DNA of 64,000 nucleotides from Lachnospira rogosae (GTDB taxonomy: Bacteria; Bacillota; Clostridia; Lachnospirales; Lachnospiraceae). The position numbers and the translations under genes are program-made. The stretch is from contig NZ_JBBMER010000003.1 in the NCBI RefSeq assembly GCF_040096455.1, positions 186,001 through 250,000 on the forward strand, read 5' to 3'. This document shows positions 24,837-33,483 of the stretch, in pieces (the first letter of the stretch is position 1; the number at the start of each line of letters is the position of its first letter). The notes beneath the pieces were generated by a model. It did not search any database, had not been told where the DNA came from, and saw only the letters and a list, made by a program, of their open reading frames with translations.

Positions 24837-24878
24837 GCTATACTTAGCAAAAAGTACGTATTTTACAGGAGAAAATAA

Positions 24879-26054
24879 ATGGCAATACAGGAAGTTATTA
24901 AATATGAAGGTGATAATGACATTCTTATATATAAGCATCCTGCGGAGGATTTTAATACATTATCACAGCTTATTGTACACGAGTCACAGGAAGCAGTTTT
25001 TTTCAGTGATGGACAGGCATTAGATAGTTTCAAGGCTGGACGTTACACATTGGAAACTAAGAATATTCCATTAATTTCAAAGCTTAGAAATCTTGTTACA
25101 GGTGGAGTATCTCCATTTCACACAGAAGTATACTTCATTAATCTTGCAACAATGATGGATATACCTTGGGGAACACCAAGCCAGGTTACAGTAAAAGACC
25201 CTAATTATGGCTATAGTTATAGTGCAGGAGCAAGCGGTTCATTTGGGCTTAAGATAATTGATGGACGAAAGCTTCTGATTAATCTTGTTGGAACAGAACA
25301 GGAAATGTCTACAGCAAATATCCAGAAATATTTTAAGGATTTGATAGTTACAAGGGTTAAGAATTGTATAGCAGTGGAACTTAGCAGGTACAGCTACAAT
25401 GAATTTAACCAGCATTTGAATGATATTTCTGAAAATGTTGCTGGGCTTATAAGAGATGATATAGCAGAATATGGAATTCAAATTCTTAATTTTTTCTTAT
25501 CAGCAGTTAATATTAATGAAGATGATTTAATTGAGTTAAAGAATCTGGATAATAGTATGGCACAGAAGCGTTTTGAAGCTATGGGTAACAGGGATGCGGC
25601 TGTTATTGAGGCACAAGGACTTGCTAAATCACGAGAGATACAAGGCTACAACTGGCAGCAGGAACAGCAGTTTAATGTAAGCAAGGCATTTGCAGAAAAT
25701 GAGGGTTTTGCAGGCAATCCAGCTAATATGATGGCACAGATTCCGCTTGCATTTTCAATGGGCGATATGCTTAAAGGAAATATGGAAGCGGCAGTAAATG
25801 CCAATAACACAATGCAGAATTCAGCAATGAATATGCAGGGTGGCACAATGGGCGTACAGGGTGATTCAATGAATACGCAGGGTGCTTCGCTGGTGTGCAG
25901 TAAGTGTAACAGCCCACTTCCACAGGGGGCTAAGTTTTGTATGAATTGTGGTGAGAAGGTCACTCCTAAAGAAGTGTATTGTCAGGAATGTGGAGCAGTT
26001 ATGCCGGCTAATGCACAGTTTTGTATGAACTGCGGAACAAGGAGAAATGTATGA
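24879..26054 (+). CDS. SPFH (band 7) protein with zinc ribbons, YdjI-like
   Basis: A 391-residue protein of the stomatin/prohibitin-like SPFH group with C-terminal zinc ribbons (COG4260 type). The SPFH domain fills about residues 25-240. A Gln/Met/Asn-rich linker follows, then two CxxC pairs (CSKCNSPLP...CMNCG and CQECGAVMP...CMNCG) that would bind zinc. In Bacillus subtilis a related protein, YdjI, works with YdjG and YdjH to recruit the membrane-stress protein PspA. The next two genes are a small membrane protein and a zinc-ribbon/two-helix protein, so the set resembles ydjGHI. No PspA gene is seen here. Acts at the cytoplasmic membrane. Confidence 0.8.
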   Translation: MAIQEVIKYEGDNDILIYKHPAEDFNTLSQLIVHESQEAVFFSDGQALDSFKAGRYTLETKNIPLISKLRNLVTGGVSPFHTEVYFINLATMMDIPWGTPSQVTVKDPNYGYSYSAGASGSFGLKIIDGRKLLINLVGTEQEMSTANIQKYFKDLIVTRVKNCIAVELSRYSYNEFNQHLNDISENVAGLIRDDIAEYGIQILNFFLSAVNINEDDLIELKNLDNSMAQKRFEAMGNRDAAVIEAQGLAKSREIQGYNWQQEQQFNVSKAFAENEGFAGNPANMMAQIPLAFSMGDMLKGNMEAAVNANNTMQNSAMNMQGGTMGVQGDSMNTQGASLVCSKCNSPLPQGAKFCMNCGEKVTPKEVYCQECGAVMPANAQFCMNCGTRRNV

Positions 26055-26626
26055 TGAAATATATATTTTGTATTATTGCATTACTGATACAACCGGTATT
26101 TAGCTGGTATGTGTATCACAAGCAGGATAAGAAAAAAGCAGCACTAAAGATGCCAATGCTTTATTACAGTGTGGCATATATGGTAGTCCAGTTATATGTA
26201 TTTTTTAAATTCTGTTCAAAGTTTCCAGAAAGATACAGCATTTATTCTTATCTTATACAGGCGGCTATACTGTTAGGATTTGTAATATTTGAGATGATTT
26301 TGTGGGGAAGCAATAAGTATATAGAAGATGTAGATAATAAAGAGAAGCAATCTATACAGGATTTTAAAGAATTAATTAAAGATTTGGAAATATGCAGGGT
26401 TAATGTACAGGATACAGCCAATAAAGCGAATATAGACAAGCTTTACGAGAGAATGAGATATGAAAATCCGGTGAGTTCTCCAAAGGCTATAGAGGAGAAT
26501 TTAAGAATTAAAGGGTTGATAGCTGAGTTAGCTGATATTACAGATAATACTTTATTTGAAGCAAAATGTAATGAGATTGTTAAACAGCTTGATATAAGAA
26601 AAATAAAGAATACAAAGGAGCAGTAA
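26054..26626 (+). CDS. Small membrane protein of the SPFH operon
   Basis: A 190-residue protein starting MKYIFCIIALLIQPVFSWYVYHK. It has three hydrophobic helices (about 3-18, 38-55 and 68-88), then a long charged, probably helical, cytoplasmic tail (about 90-190). AAGGAG precedes the ATGs at 26051 and 26054; the latter overlaps the previous stop in an ATGA. It is translationally coupled to the SPFH gene and 4 bases from the next gene. I do not recognise a named family. By position it corresponds to the accessory membrane protein of YdjGHI-like sets. Confidence 0.7.
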   Translation: MKYIFCIIALLIQPVFSWYVYHKQDKKKAALKMPMLYYSVAYMVVQLYVFFKFCSKFPERYSIYSYLIQAAILLGFVIFEMILWGSNKYIEDVDNKEKQSIQDFKELIKDLEICRVNVQDTANKANIDKLYERMRYENPVSSPKAIEENLRIKGLIAELADITDNTLFEAKCNEIVKQLDIRKIKNTKEQ

Positions 26627-26630
26627 AGAT

Positions 26631-27743
26631 ATGAAGGCGATAAAATGCCCAAATTGCGGAAGTGAACAGGTTAAAGAGTTAACAGAAGAAAAGTATGCTT
26701 GTATGGCGTGTGATAATGTGTTTTTAATACATAATCATTCAAAGGAATTCAGAAAGACAGATGAGCATATAAGCAGTATGCATCAAGATTTAAAAGATGA
26801 TATCAGTAAGCTTATGAATAGCAATAATATAGATCCTGATGCAATAATTGAAAAAGCCGAACAGCATTTAAAGAAAAAAGACTGGGATATAGCCAGTGAC
26901 CTTTATGATAAAGCAACACAAGAAAATCCTGATAAGTCAAAGGCCTGGTATGGCTTATATAGAGCTCTTACAGGAGATTTTGAAGCTGTTGACAGGTATG
27001 CTTTATTCGTATGTGATGGCAATTATTTTGATGATGATGATAAAGAAATGGGAAGTCAGTCATTTTTCTATGGAAATGGTTTTATAAGCAGAGCTTTAGA
27101 TTGTCCTGATTCCGATAAAACAGGAATAATTGATAATGTAACTGCATTTATTAAGAAATGTGCAGAGTATGGTAAAAAAGATATTGAGGACAGCATAAAG
27201 GAATTACTTGAAGGCTTTGAGTCAATGAGAAAAGATTTAGATTCACAGAGAGATATTGTAAAGAAAGAAAAGAAGAAGGACAAGACGAAGGCATTTATTC
27301 CAGCTATTATTGTGCTTGCACTTTTAGCAGTATGCGTATGGTATTTCTTTGCATCAGGAGACTGGCTTGGCAAGGTATTAGGCGTTGCTGGTGTTGTACT
27401 TGTTTTAAAATTCGGTGGTAAATTCATAGGAAGAAGTTTTAGTAACGCTAAAGCTGAGGGCGTTGAATGGGATAATGCTGCCGAACAGCAATTTGCTCCG
27501 ATAATCGAGGATATGGAATCACAGGTTCAGGCAGTTATGCGTTATTGCATAGATTTAGATAATTACAATATTGTATTAGATAATCTTAAGAATAAGAATA
27601 AGTTTATGGAAGGTTATCTTGAAGGTGAGTTTGATGGTATGAAAGATTATGATCAGGTATCAGACAACTCAGAGAAATTTATATTTGATTTATTAGATGG
27701 TAAAATGGAAAGATATAATTACTTACTTGATGCAGTCAAATAA
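26631..27743 (+). CDS. Zinc-ribbon membrane protein, YdjG-like
   Basis: A 370-residue protein. The first 30 residues hold a TFIIB-type zinc ribbon (CPNCGSEQV...CMACDN). A TPR-like helical repeat (AEQHLKKKDWDIASDLYDKATQENPDKSKAWYGLYRAL, about 65-103) follows, then a coiled coil (about 180-225) and two membrane helices (about 227-245 and 252-270). A C-terminal helical region follows. Zinc ribbon plus two helices matches the YdjG role as membrane anchor in envelope-stress systems. It is the last gene of the SPFH operon, before a strong terminator. Confidence 0.7.
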   Translation: MKAIKCPNCGSEQVKELTEEKYACMACDNVFLIHNHSKEFRKTDEHISSMHQDLKDDISKLMNSNNIDPDAIIEKAEQHLKKKDWDIASDLYDKATQENPDKSKAWYGLYRALTGDFEAVDRYALFVCDGNYFDDDDKEMGSQSFFYGNGFISRALDCPDSDKTGIIDNVTAFIKKCAEYGKKDIEDSIKELLEGFESMRKDLDSQRDIVKKEKKKDKTKAFIPAIIVLALLAVCVWYFFASGDWLGKVLGVAGVVLVLKFGGKFIGRSFSNAKAEGVEWDNAAEQQFAPIIEDMESQVQAVMRYCIDLDNYNIVLDNLKNKNKFMEGYLEGEFDGMKDYDQVSDNSEKFIFDLLDGKMERYNYLLDAVK

Positions 27744-27844
27744 AAATTGATATGTCAGAGTAAAGATTAATCCGTTAGGGCAAAGATTAAAGTGGCAGAG
27801 TGAAAATCAGTCTGTTAAATTAACACATTAAATTTTTAGATTAA

Positions 27845-27925
27845 CACATAAAAAGTCCAGTATATTTAAGCAGTATAGTCAGAAAGCTGACATTACATCT
27901 TAAAATATGCTGGGCTTTTTATGTG
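27845..27925 (+). terminator. Long terminator hairpin of the SPFH operon
   Basis: The arms 27845-27870 and 27899-27925 pair over about 25 bp with few mismatches, and the right arm ends in CTTTTT. The arms together with the loop span 81 bases. Confidence 0.75.
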
Positions 27926-28010
27926 CCGGTGATGCACACTTGTATGAAGCTGTAGTTTGTCGCAGCTAATTGTGCCCGGAGAGGAAATGTGCATTGCACA
28001 TTCTTTTTTA
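27921..28010 (+). promoter_or_regulatory. 90-nt structured element, copy A
   Basis: Begins ATGTGCCGG and ends with hairpin AATGTGC/GCACATT and CTTTTTT. It matches copies at 47289 and 50907. In this copy the outer pairing is CCGG with CCGG. It lies 108 bases before the TrkA/RyR-like gene, overlapping the end of the SPFH operon terminator. Candidate cis-acting RNA; see the findings. Confidence 0.6.
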
Positions 28011-28118
28011 AATCAATATTGTAAAAAAACAGCCAAAATTATATAATAAATATAACAAACCAAGCACTATTACTATATTAATAATAATGAATAAAAAGTG
28101 TGAAGAAATGAGGACAGA

Positions 28119-30038
28119 ATGAAACGAAATAAATATAAGGATTATTTGTGGTATACAGCTATAGCAGTGTTTGTTATATGTGTACTTGAGGGTATATTCT
28201 ATTACCATAGTGTGGAAAGTCCATTTCTTAAGGTAATGCTTAATATCCAGAATGCGATTAAGGCATACAAGATTGACCCTGATATTGATCAGGCAGATGC
28301 ACTTGAATATGTTAAGACTGCGGGTGGTGGAGTGTTCACCATTATTCTTACATATGTGTATTGCATAGCAGTTATTATAGCACCTTTATGTACTGTAGGT
28401 GCTTTGGCAATACTTGTCCGCAAGCCGGCAAGCTATGTAAGAAGCCTTTTAAGCCAGCGTGGTAAGAAAAGAATTCTTCTTATAGGTGAGGGAACATATA
28501 AGAAGCAGTTTATTAGCGGACTTGCAAAGGAATGCCGTATAACTACGATAGAGACAGGTGCAATGACCGAAGAAGCTAAGCTTAAATATATGAATAAAGG
28601 CGTAAATTACAGACAGAAGTATGATGATATGTCTATTGAAGATATATTGAAGACAATCGATATAACTAAATATGCAGATATTATTCTTTGTGATGACAAT
28701 GCAATGGAGAATATTGAATATCTTAAGGTTATAGGAAGTATATGCAACAGCTTGCAGAAGCCCTCAGGAGATAATGCTTCATATAAGCAGATATATTTAA
28801 GCTGTAGTGATAACTCAATGAGCCAGCTTATTAAGCAGTATTATGACAGACTTGATGAGAAGAATTTTGACCTTAATATAATAGATGTAAACAGAATGGC
28901 AGTTAATAAAATGTTCAAGGAACATCCAGTATATCAGGTTAATACAGGTGATGATTATGATGTTCATCTTGGTATTATAGGCTTTGGTGAGTTCGGACAG
29001 AGTACGCTTATACAGGGGATTAATATGGCAGTGTTATCAGCGGAGTCTGATATATGTATAGATGTATTTGATAAGGATATGAAGTCGATAATCGGTTCAT
29101 TTATGAAGAATTTCAGTGTAGATGCACTTGATGGCTTAAAGCTTGTAGCTGAAGATGTATTTATAGGTGAGAAAGCAGAATATTATGAGTTAAATTTCCC
29201 ATTTGAGGAGAATAATGACAGATTTGGAATAGACGGACATATAAAAATAAGATTTTGGGAAACAGATGCTACAACATTACAGTTTAATAAAATATTCAAG
29301 AAGTGTAATGCTGATAAGCCTTTTACATATCTTGTAGTTGCTATGGGCGACACACATTCTATGGCTAACACGATTATTGAATTAAAGCAGCTTCTTTATA
29401 AGAAGGGCGATAAATGCATTAACATTCCTGTAGTTATAAGAATGAAGGACAGCAACAACATTTCCAAGATATATGATGAGAAGAACTTGTTCACAATTGA
29501 ACAGAATAGGGATATATTCTCATATGAGTCACTCACAGACCATTATATTGTCGATGAAGCTAAGATGTTTAACCATAGATATAATGTGCTTTATGATGTT
29601 ATAAATGAATATAAGAAGCAGGGTAAGGTTCTTAACGATGAGTTTATGTTAAAGATAGAAGATGTGTTATCAGAGGAAGCACTTGCTGTTGAGAGCAGTC
29701 AGGCAAAGCTTAATGCTGCCTGGCATAAGATGAGCATATTTGACCGTGAATCAAGCATAGCACAGTCGCTTCATCAGGACATTAAGAAATGGCTTGTGTG
29801 TGACAAGAAGGCATATACATTTTCTGATAAAGAGGAACTTGAGCGTATAGAGCATAGAAGATGGAATATCTTTATGATTACACACGGCTTTAAATATGAG
29901 AAGGCTGACAGGAAAGACTTGTATGCCAGGACACACCCTTGCATATCAAAATGGGAAGTGTTAAAGGTTGAAAAGCCTGATACTTTGGAGTATGATTTTA
30001 CACCATATTATATATTAAGACATACACAGAATAAGTAA
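28119..30038 (+). CDS. Two-helix membrane protein with TrkA-like Rossmann and RyR domains
   Basis: A 639-residue protein. Two N-terminal helices (about 10-30 and 72-100) are followed by Rossmann-like nucleotide-binding regions (RILLIGEGTYKKQF near 118 and LGIIGFGEFGQS near 287, with GxGxxG), as in TrkA-N/RCK regulators of K+ channels. The last ~60 residues (LERIEHRRWNIFMITHGFKY...HPCISKWEVL) match the RyR domain first known from ryanodine receptors and found in some bacterial proteins. This suggests a ligand-gated or nucleotide-sensing ion-transport protein, but no pore is certain with only two helices. Single-gene transcript, preceded by structured element A. Confidence 0.7.
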   Translation: MKRNKYKDYLWYTAIAVFVICVLEGIFYYHSVESPFLKVMLNIQNAIKAYKIDPDIDQADALEYVKTAGGGVFTIILTYVYCIAVIIAPLCTVGALAILVRKPASYVRSLLSQRGKKRILLIGEGTYKKQFISGLAKECRITTIETGAMTEEAKLKYMNKGVNYRQKYDDMSIEDILKTIDITKYADIILCDDNAMENIEYLKVIGSICNSLQKPSGDNASYKQIYLSCSDNSMSQLIKQYYDRLDEKNFDLNIIDVNRMAVNKMFKEHPVYQVNTGDDYDVHLGIIGFGEFGQSTLIQGINMAVLSAESDICIDVFDKDMKSIIGSFMKNFSVDALDGLKLVAEDVFIGEKAEYYELNFPFEENNDRFGIDGHIKIRFWETDATTLQFNKIFKKCNADKPFTYLVVAMGDTHSMANTIIELKQLLYKKGDKCINIPVVIRMKDSNNISKIYDEKNLFTIEQNRDIFSYESLTDHYIVDEAKMFNHRYNVLYDVINEYKKQGKVLNDEFMLKIEDVLSEEALAVESSQAKLNAAWHKMSIFDRESSIAQSLHQDIKKWLVCDKKAYTFSDKEELERIEHRRWNIFMITHGFKYEKADRKDLYARTHPCISKWEVLKVEKPDTLEYDFTPYYILRHTQNK

Positions 30039-30153
30039 TTATTGCTAAAATAGCACAATGACTATTGAGATTGAGTAATATATATAATAGAATGAAATAT
30101 ATAAGCATATTGTTATTTACTTATGTGAATATGTCAGGATTGGAGGAAATATT

Positions 30154-30999
30154 ATGTATAAGTTTACTAAAGACTGTATGACAGGAATTGAGTCAATTGA
30201 TAAAGAACACGAACAGCTTTTTAAAATAATTAATGAAGCACAGGCATTATTAGAGGAACAGGCTGTTGATGTTAAGACAGTAAAGAGCATTGTGGCACAT
30301 CTTGTTGATTATGCCGCAGAGCATTTTGCACACGAGGAATCATATATGGAGTCAATTAATGACCCTGAACTTATGCGACAGAAGAAGGAGCATACAGACT
30401 TTGCTAATAAAGTTAAATCAGTGGACTTTGATAATATGACAGATGAGGAGAGCAGGAAGGAATTAGCTGAGCTTGTAAAGTTCCTTGCTAAGTGGCTTTA
30501 CCACCATATCCTTGGAAGTGATATTATGATTGGAAAGTTAGAGCCTGTTGTTCATAAGACACAGGATTCTAAGAAAGCTGAAAATGTCAGCACAGCCAAG
30601 AAGGGTATGTTTGAATTTACAGATGAATACAAGACAGATATTGATTTTGTAGATGCAGAGCATAAGAAGTTATTTGAGATTATAGAGCGTACATATGAAG
30701 TTATTAATGACTATTATTTACACGATAAGTATGACCATATAGTTTCAATAATTAATGAGTTAAAAGATTATACTAAGCTTCATTTTAAAGATGAGGAGGA
30801 GTATATGGAAAAGATAGGATACGAGGGACTAGCAGCTCAGAAGCTTGCACACGAGTCATTTGTTGACAGACTTACAGGGATTAATATGGAAGAAGTTGAC
30901 GATGGACAGCAGGAGTATCTGTTCGAGCTTATTGATTACCTTCTTGAATGGTTAAAGAACCACATATTAAAGATGGATAAGCAGATTCCAGCAAAGTAG
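30154..30999 (+). CDS. Double hemerythrin protein
   Basis: A 281-residue cytoplasmic protein made of two bacteriohemerythrin domains (about 1-130 and 150-278). Each has the di-iron ligands: HEQLF-type His, HFxxEExYM, HxxF and a C-terminal HIxxxD (YHHILGSDIMIG in the first, KNHILKMDKQIP in the second). Hemerythrins bind O2 or NO and protect anaerobes or supply oxygen-sensing. A tandem fusion in one chain is less common than the single domain. A GGAGG site lies before the ATG. Single gene. Confidence 0.9.
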   Translation: MYKFTKDCMTGIESIDKEHEQLFKIINEAQALLEEQAVDVKTVKSIVAHLVDYAAEHFAHEESYMESINDPELMRQKKEHTDFANKVKSVDFDNMTDEESRKELAELVKFLAKWLYHHILGSDIMIGKLEPVVHKTQDSKKAENVSTAKKGMFEFTDEYKTDIDFVDAEHKKLFEIIERTYEVINDYYLHDKYDHIVSIINELKDYTKLHFKDEEEYMEKIGYEGLAAQKLAHESFVDRLTGINMEEVDDGQQEYLFELIDYLLEWLKNHILKMDKQIPAK

Positions 31000-31145
31000 A
31001 TTGAAAGGGCTGTTGCACCAGACATAATTAATACAGTATGAGTTATTTATAAGCTGTTGCTTATTCGCATATTGTGTGAATTGTGGTTTGTGCAGCAGCC
31101 CGTTTAGTTTTAATTAATATTATGAGAATTGCGAGAGGTGAATAT

Positions 31146-32306
31146 ATGCCAAAGACGATTAATTCAGAAGCTCAGCTTACAACTTTTGAAGCGATAAGTA
31201 TGATTATGGGTAACAGCATTGGTACAGGAATTATAGCTGTTCCATATCTGGCAACAAGAAACAGTATGTTAGATGTTGTATGGATGGTGGGACTTGCTTA
31301 TGTAGTAAATGTTATTCTTCATCTTATCATAGCAGAACTTTCTTTTAACAATGGAGGTGTACAGCTTGTTAAAAGCTTTGAAGGAGAGCTTTTTAAGGGA
31401 AGAATGAAGAAAGTATTCAGCTGGATAATGTTTGTTGTATATGGACTTGCCATAATGATAGGTGTCAGTGGCAATATTAATGGTGGTGCACAGATATTTG
31501 TTAATTGGTTTCATATGCCGCTGTGGGTGGCACAGCTTATATATTATCTGATTGCAGGAAGTGTAGTGTTTATTGGAATGAAAGCGGTAGGTATCGCACA
31601 GAAATATGCAGTAAGTTTTCTTATGGTTATAGTTGTTATTATGACAGCTGGAACATTTACAAGACCACTAAATGTTTTGTATACAGCACCATTTCATATT
31701 AATAACCTGCTTGCTTTATATAGTATGGTTGTATTTGCAACATCAGCTAATCAGGCGGTAATACAGGTTGTTAAGGGACTTGATGGCAACCCACATAAGA
31801 TAAGAAAGTCAATATTTATAGGTTTTGCGTTATCATCAATACTTGTGCTTATCGTTACGCTTACGGTGCTTCTTGGAACTAAGGGAACACTTGATAAGGA
31901 ATTAGCATATATGCAGTTAGGTGAGAGCATAGGTTCGTGGGCTATGATACTTGCTGGTATATTCTCACTTTTTGCACTGCTTACAACCTTCTGGTCTAAT
32001 ACACTTGCATTAAGAGATGTAGTTCACGAACAGATAGGAATTGGCAACAGAATAAGCTGGGTTATAGCAACTATTCCATGTATATTATTTGCAATATTCG
32101 GTGTGAGCAGCTTTATAGTGCTTACAAGAATTATGAGCGGTGTTGTTGTGCTTGTGAGCATAATGCTTGTACTTACCTATGGAAAGTCTAGAAAGAAGGC
32201 TGGTAGCAGTCCGATATGTGGTGTTATAGGCACACTCCCATTCCAGATAATTATGGTAATATCGACTATAATATCAGCTGTCGGGGCACTTATACCATTA
32301 AGTTAA
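31146..32306 (+). CDS. Aromatic amino acid permease-like transporter
   Basis: A 386-residue APC-superfamily membrane protein with about 11 helices. The start MPKTINSEAQLTTFEAISMIMGNSIGTGIIAVPYLA has the unwound GNSIGTGI helix that contacts the substrate, and the general pattern fits Tyr/Trp permeases (TyrP/Mtr) and spore-germinant receptors. The frame opens at 31083, but GAGAGGTG suits the ATG at 31146. Followed by a phosphoesterase gene 61 bases away. No T-box or TRAP site is visible upstream. Substrate is inferred from family only. Confidence 0.75.
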   Translation: MPKTINSEAQLTTFEAISMIMGNSIGTGIIAVPYLATRNSMLDVVWMVGLAYVVNVILHLIIAELSFNNGGVQLVKSFEGELFKGRMKKVFSWIMFVVYGLAIMIGVSGNINGGAQIFVNWFHMPLWVAQLIYYLIAGSVVFIGMKAVGIAQKYAVSFLMVIVVIMTAGTFTRPLNVLYTAPFHINNLLALYSMVVFATSANQAVIQVVKGLDGNPHKIRKSIFIGFALSSILVLIVTLTVLLGTKGTLDKELAYMQLGESIGSWAMILAGIFSLFALLTTFWSNTLALRDVVHEQIGIGNRISWVIATIPCILFAIFGVSSFIVLTRIMSGVVVLVSIMLVLTYGKSRKKAGSSPICGVIGTLPFQIIMVISTIISAVGALIPLS

Positions 32307-32367
32307 TGAGCAAGACGGTGGTTAAATGTATAACTGTAATAATTAAGAAAATGAAAGGAACATATAT

Positions 32368-33387
32368 ATGTATAATTCTCATAATTTTACTAAGATAGAT
32401 AATGAAACTTTCAATCTTCACATAGATACAGATAAAGATTATAAAATTCTACAACTTACAGACCTTCATCTTGGATTTGGAATATTATCAGGAAAGAAGG
32501 ATAAGCTTGCACTTAGTGCGGTTACCAAGATTATTAAAAAGAGCAGGCCGGATTTAATTGTTCTTACGGGTGATTCTATATTCCCTTTTTTTCCTAAGTC
32601 TGGAACTATGAATAATGGAAGACAGGCAAGAATTCTTACAGCATTTATGGACAGATTTAAAATTCCATATACATTGTGCTTTGGTAACCACGACTGTGAG
32701 CTTGGTGCATTTTGTAATAAGGACGAGCTTGCTGATATATTTGCTGAGGGAAAATATTGTATATTCACTAAAGGTAACAGATATATTTACGGAGTGGGGA
32801 ATTTCTTTATTAATCTTGTTGATGATAATAATAAAGCTGTGCTTCCGCTTGTTATGCTTGACTCTAATATGTATGGTGATGGAGGCTGGTTCTACAGCGG
32901 ATTTGATTGTATACACAAGGATCAGACTGAATGGTGTATGAATAAGCTAACCAGCCTTAAAAATGAAGATGAGAATATCAAGGCAATGGCTTTTTTCCAT
33001 ATGCCTGTCAGGGAATTTAAGGAAGCTTATGAGCGTATGAAGCTTGGTGATAATGATGTAATATATAAGCACGGAAGTGTTGGCGAGAAGAATGACCATT
33101 TTGGAATATCCAGGTTTAAGGGGATATTTTTTAACAGTGCAGTTGATAATGGCGTAATAAAATGGATGTTTTGTGGACACGACCACTTAAATACATTATC
33201 ACTTGTGTATAAAGGTATACAGCTTACTTATGGAATGTCGATAGATTACCTTGGATACAAGGGTATTGAGAAGCAGTATACACAAAGAGGCGGAACATTA
33301 ATTACAAGAAAGAAAGACGGAAGTGTGAGTGTTAAAATGGTTCCTTTAACATCAGTAGTATCAACTAAAGTAAGCGGAGTAAAATAA
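32368..33387 (+). CDS. Calcineurin-like metallophosphoesterase
   Basis: A 339-residue soluble phosphoesterase with all the metal-binding motifs: DLHLG (about 32-36), GDS (about 69-71), GNHD (about 110-113), FFHMP and GHDH near 268-271. Such enzymes cleave phosphodiesters or phosphomonoesters; the substrate is not visible. There is no signal peptide. AAAGGAA lies before the ATG at 32368. It is probably monocistronic or co-transcribed with the permease. Confidence 0.85.
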   Translation: MYNSHNFTKIDNETFNLHIDTDKDYKILQLTDLHLGFGILSGKKDKLALSAVTKIIKKSRPDLIVLTGDSIFPFFPKSGTMNNGRQARILTAFMDRFKIPYTLCFGNHDCELGAFCNKDELADIFAEGKYCIFTKGNRYIYGVGNFFINLVDDNNKAVLPLVMLDSNMYGDGGWFYSGFDCIHKDQTEWCMNKLTSLKNEDENIKAMAFFHMPVREFKEAYERMKLGDNDVIYKHGSVGEKNDHFGISRFKGIFFNSAVDNGVIKWMFCGHDHLNTLSLVYKGIQLTYGMSIDYLGYKGIEKQYTQRGGTLITRKKDGSVSVKMVPLTSVVSTKVSGVK

Positions 33388-33483
33388 TATAAAGTTGATA
33401 TGTATTTGTGCTGAAATGTATGTTAATATTAATATATTAATAAATAAACGAAGGAATAATTAAAATAATTAATGAGGAGTTTT

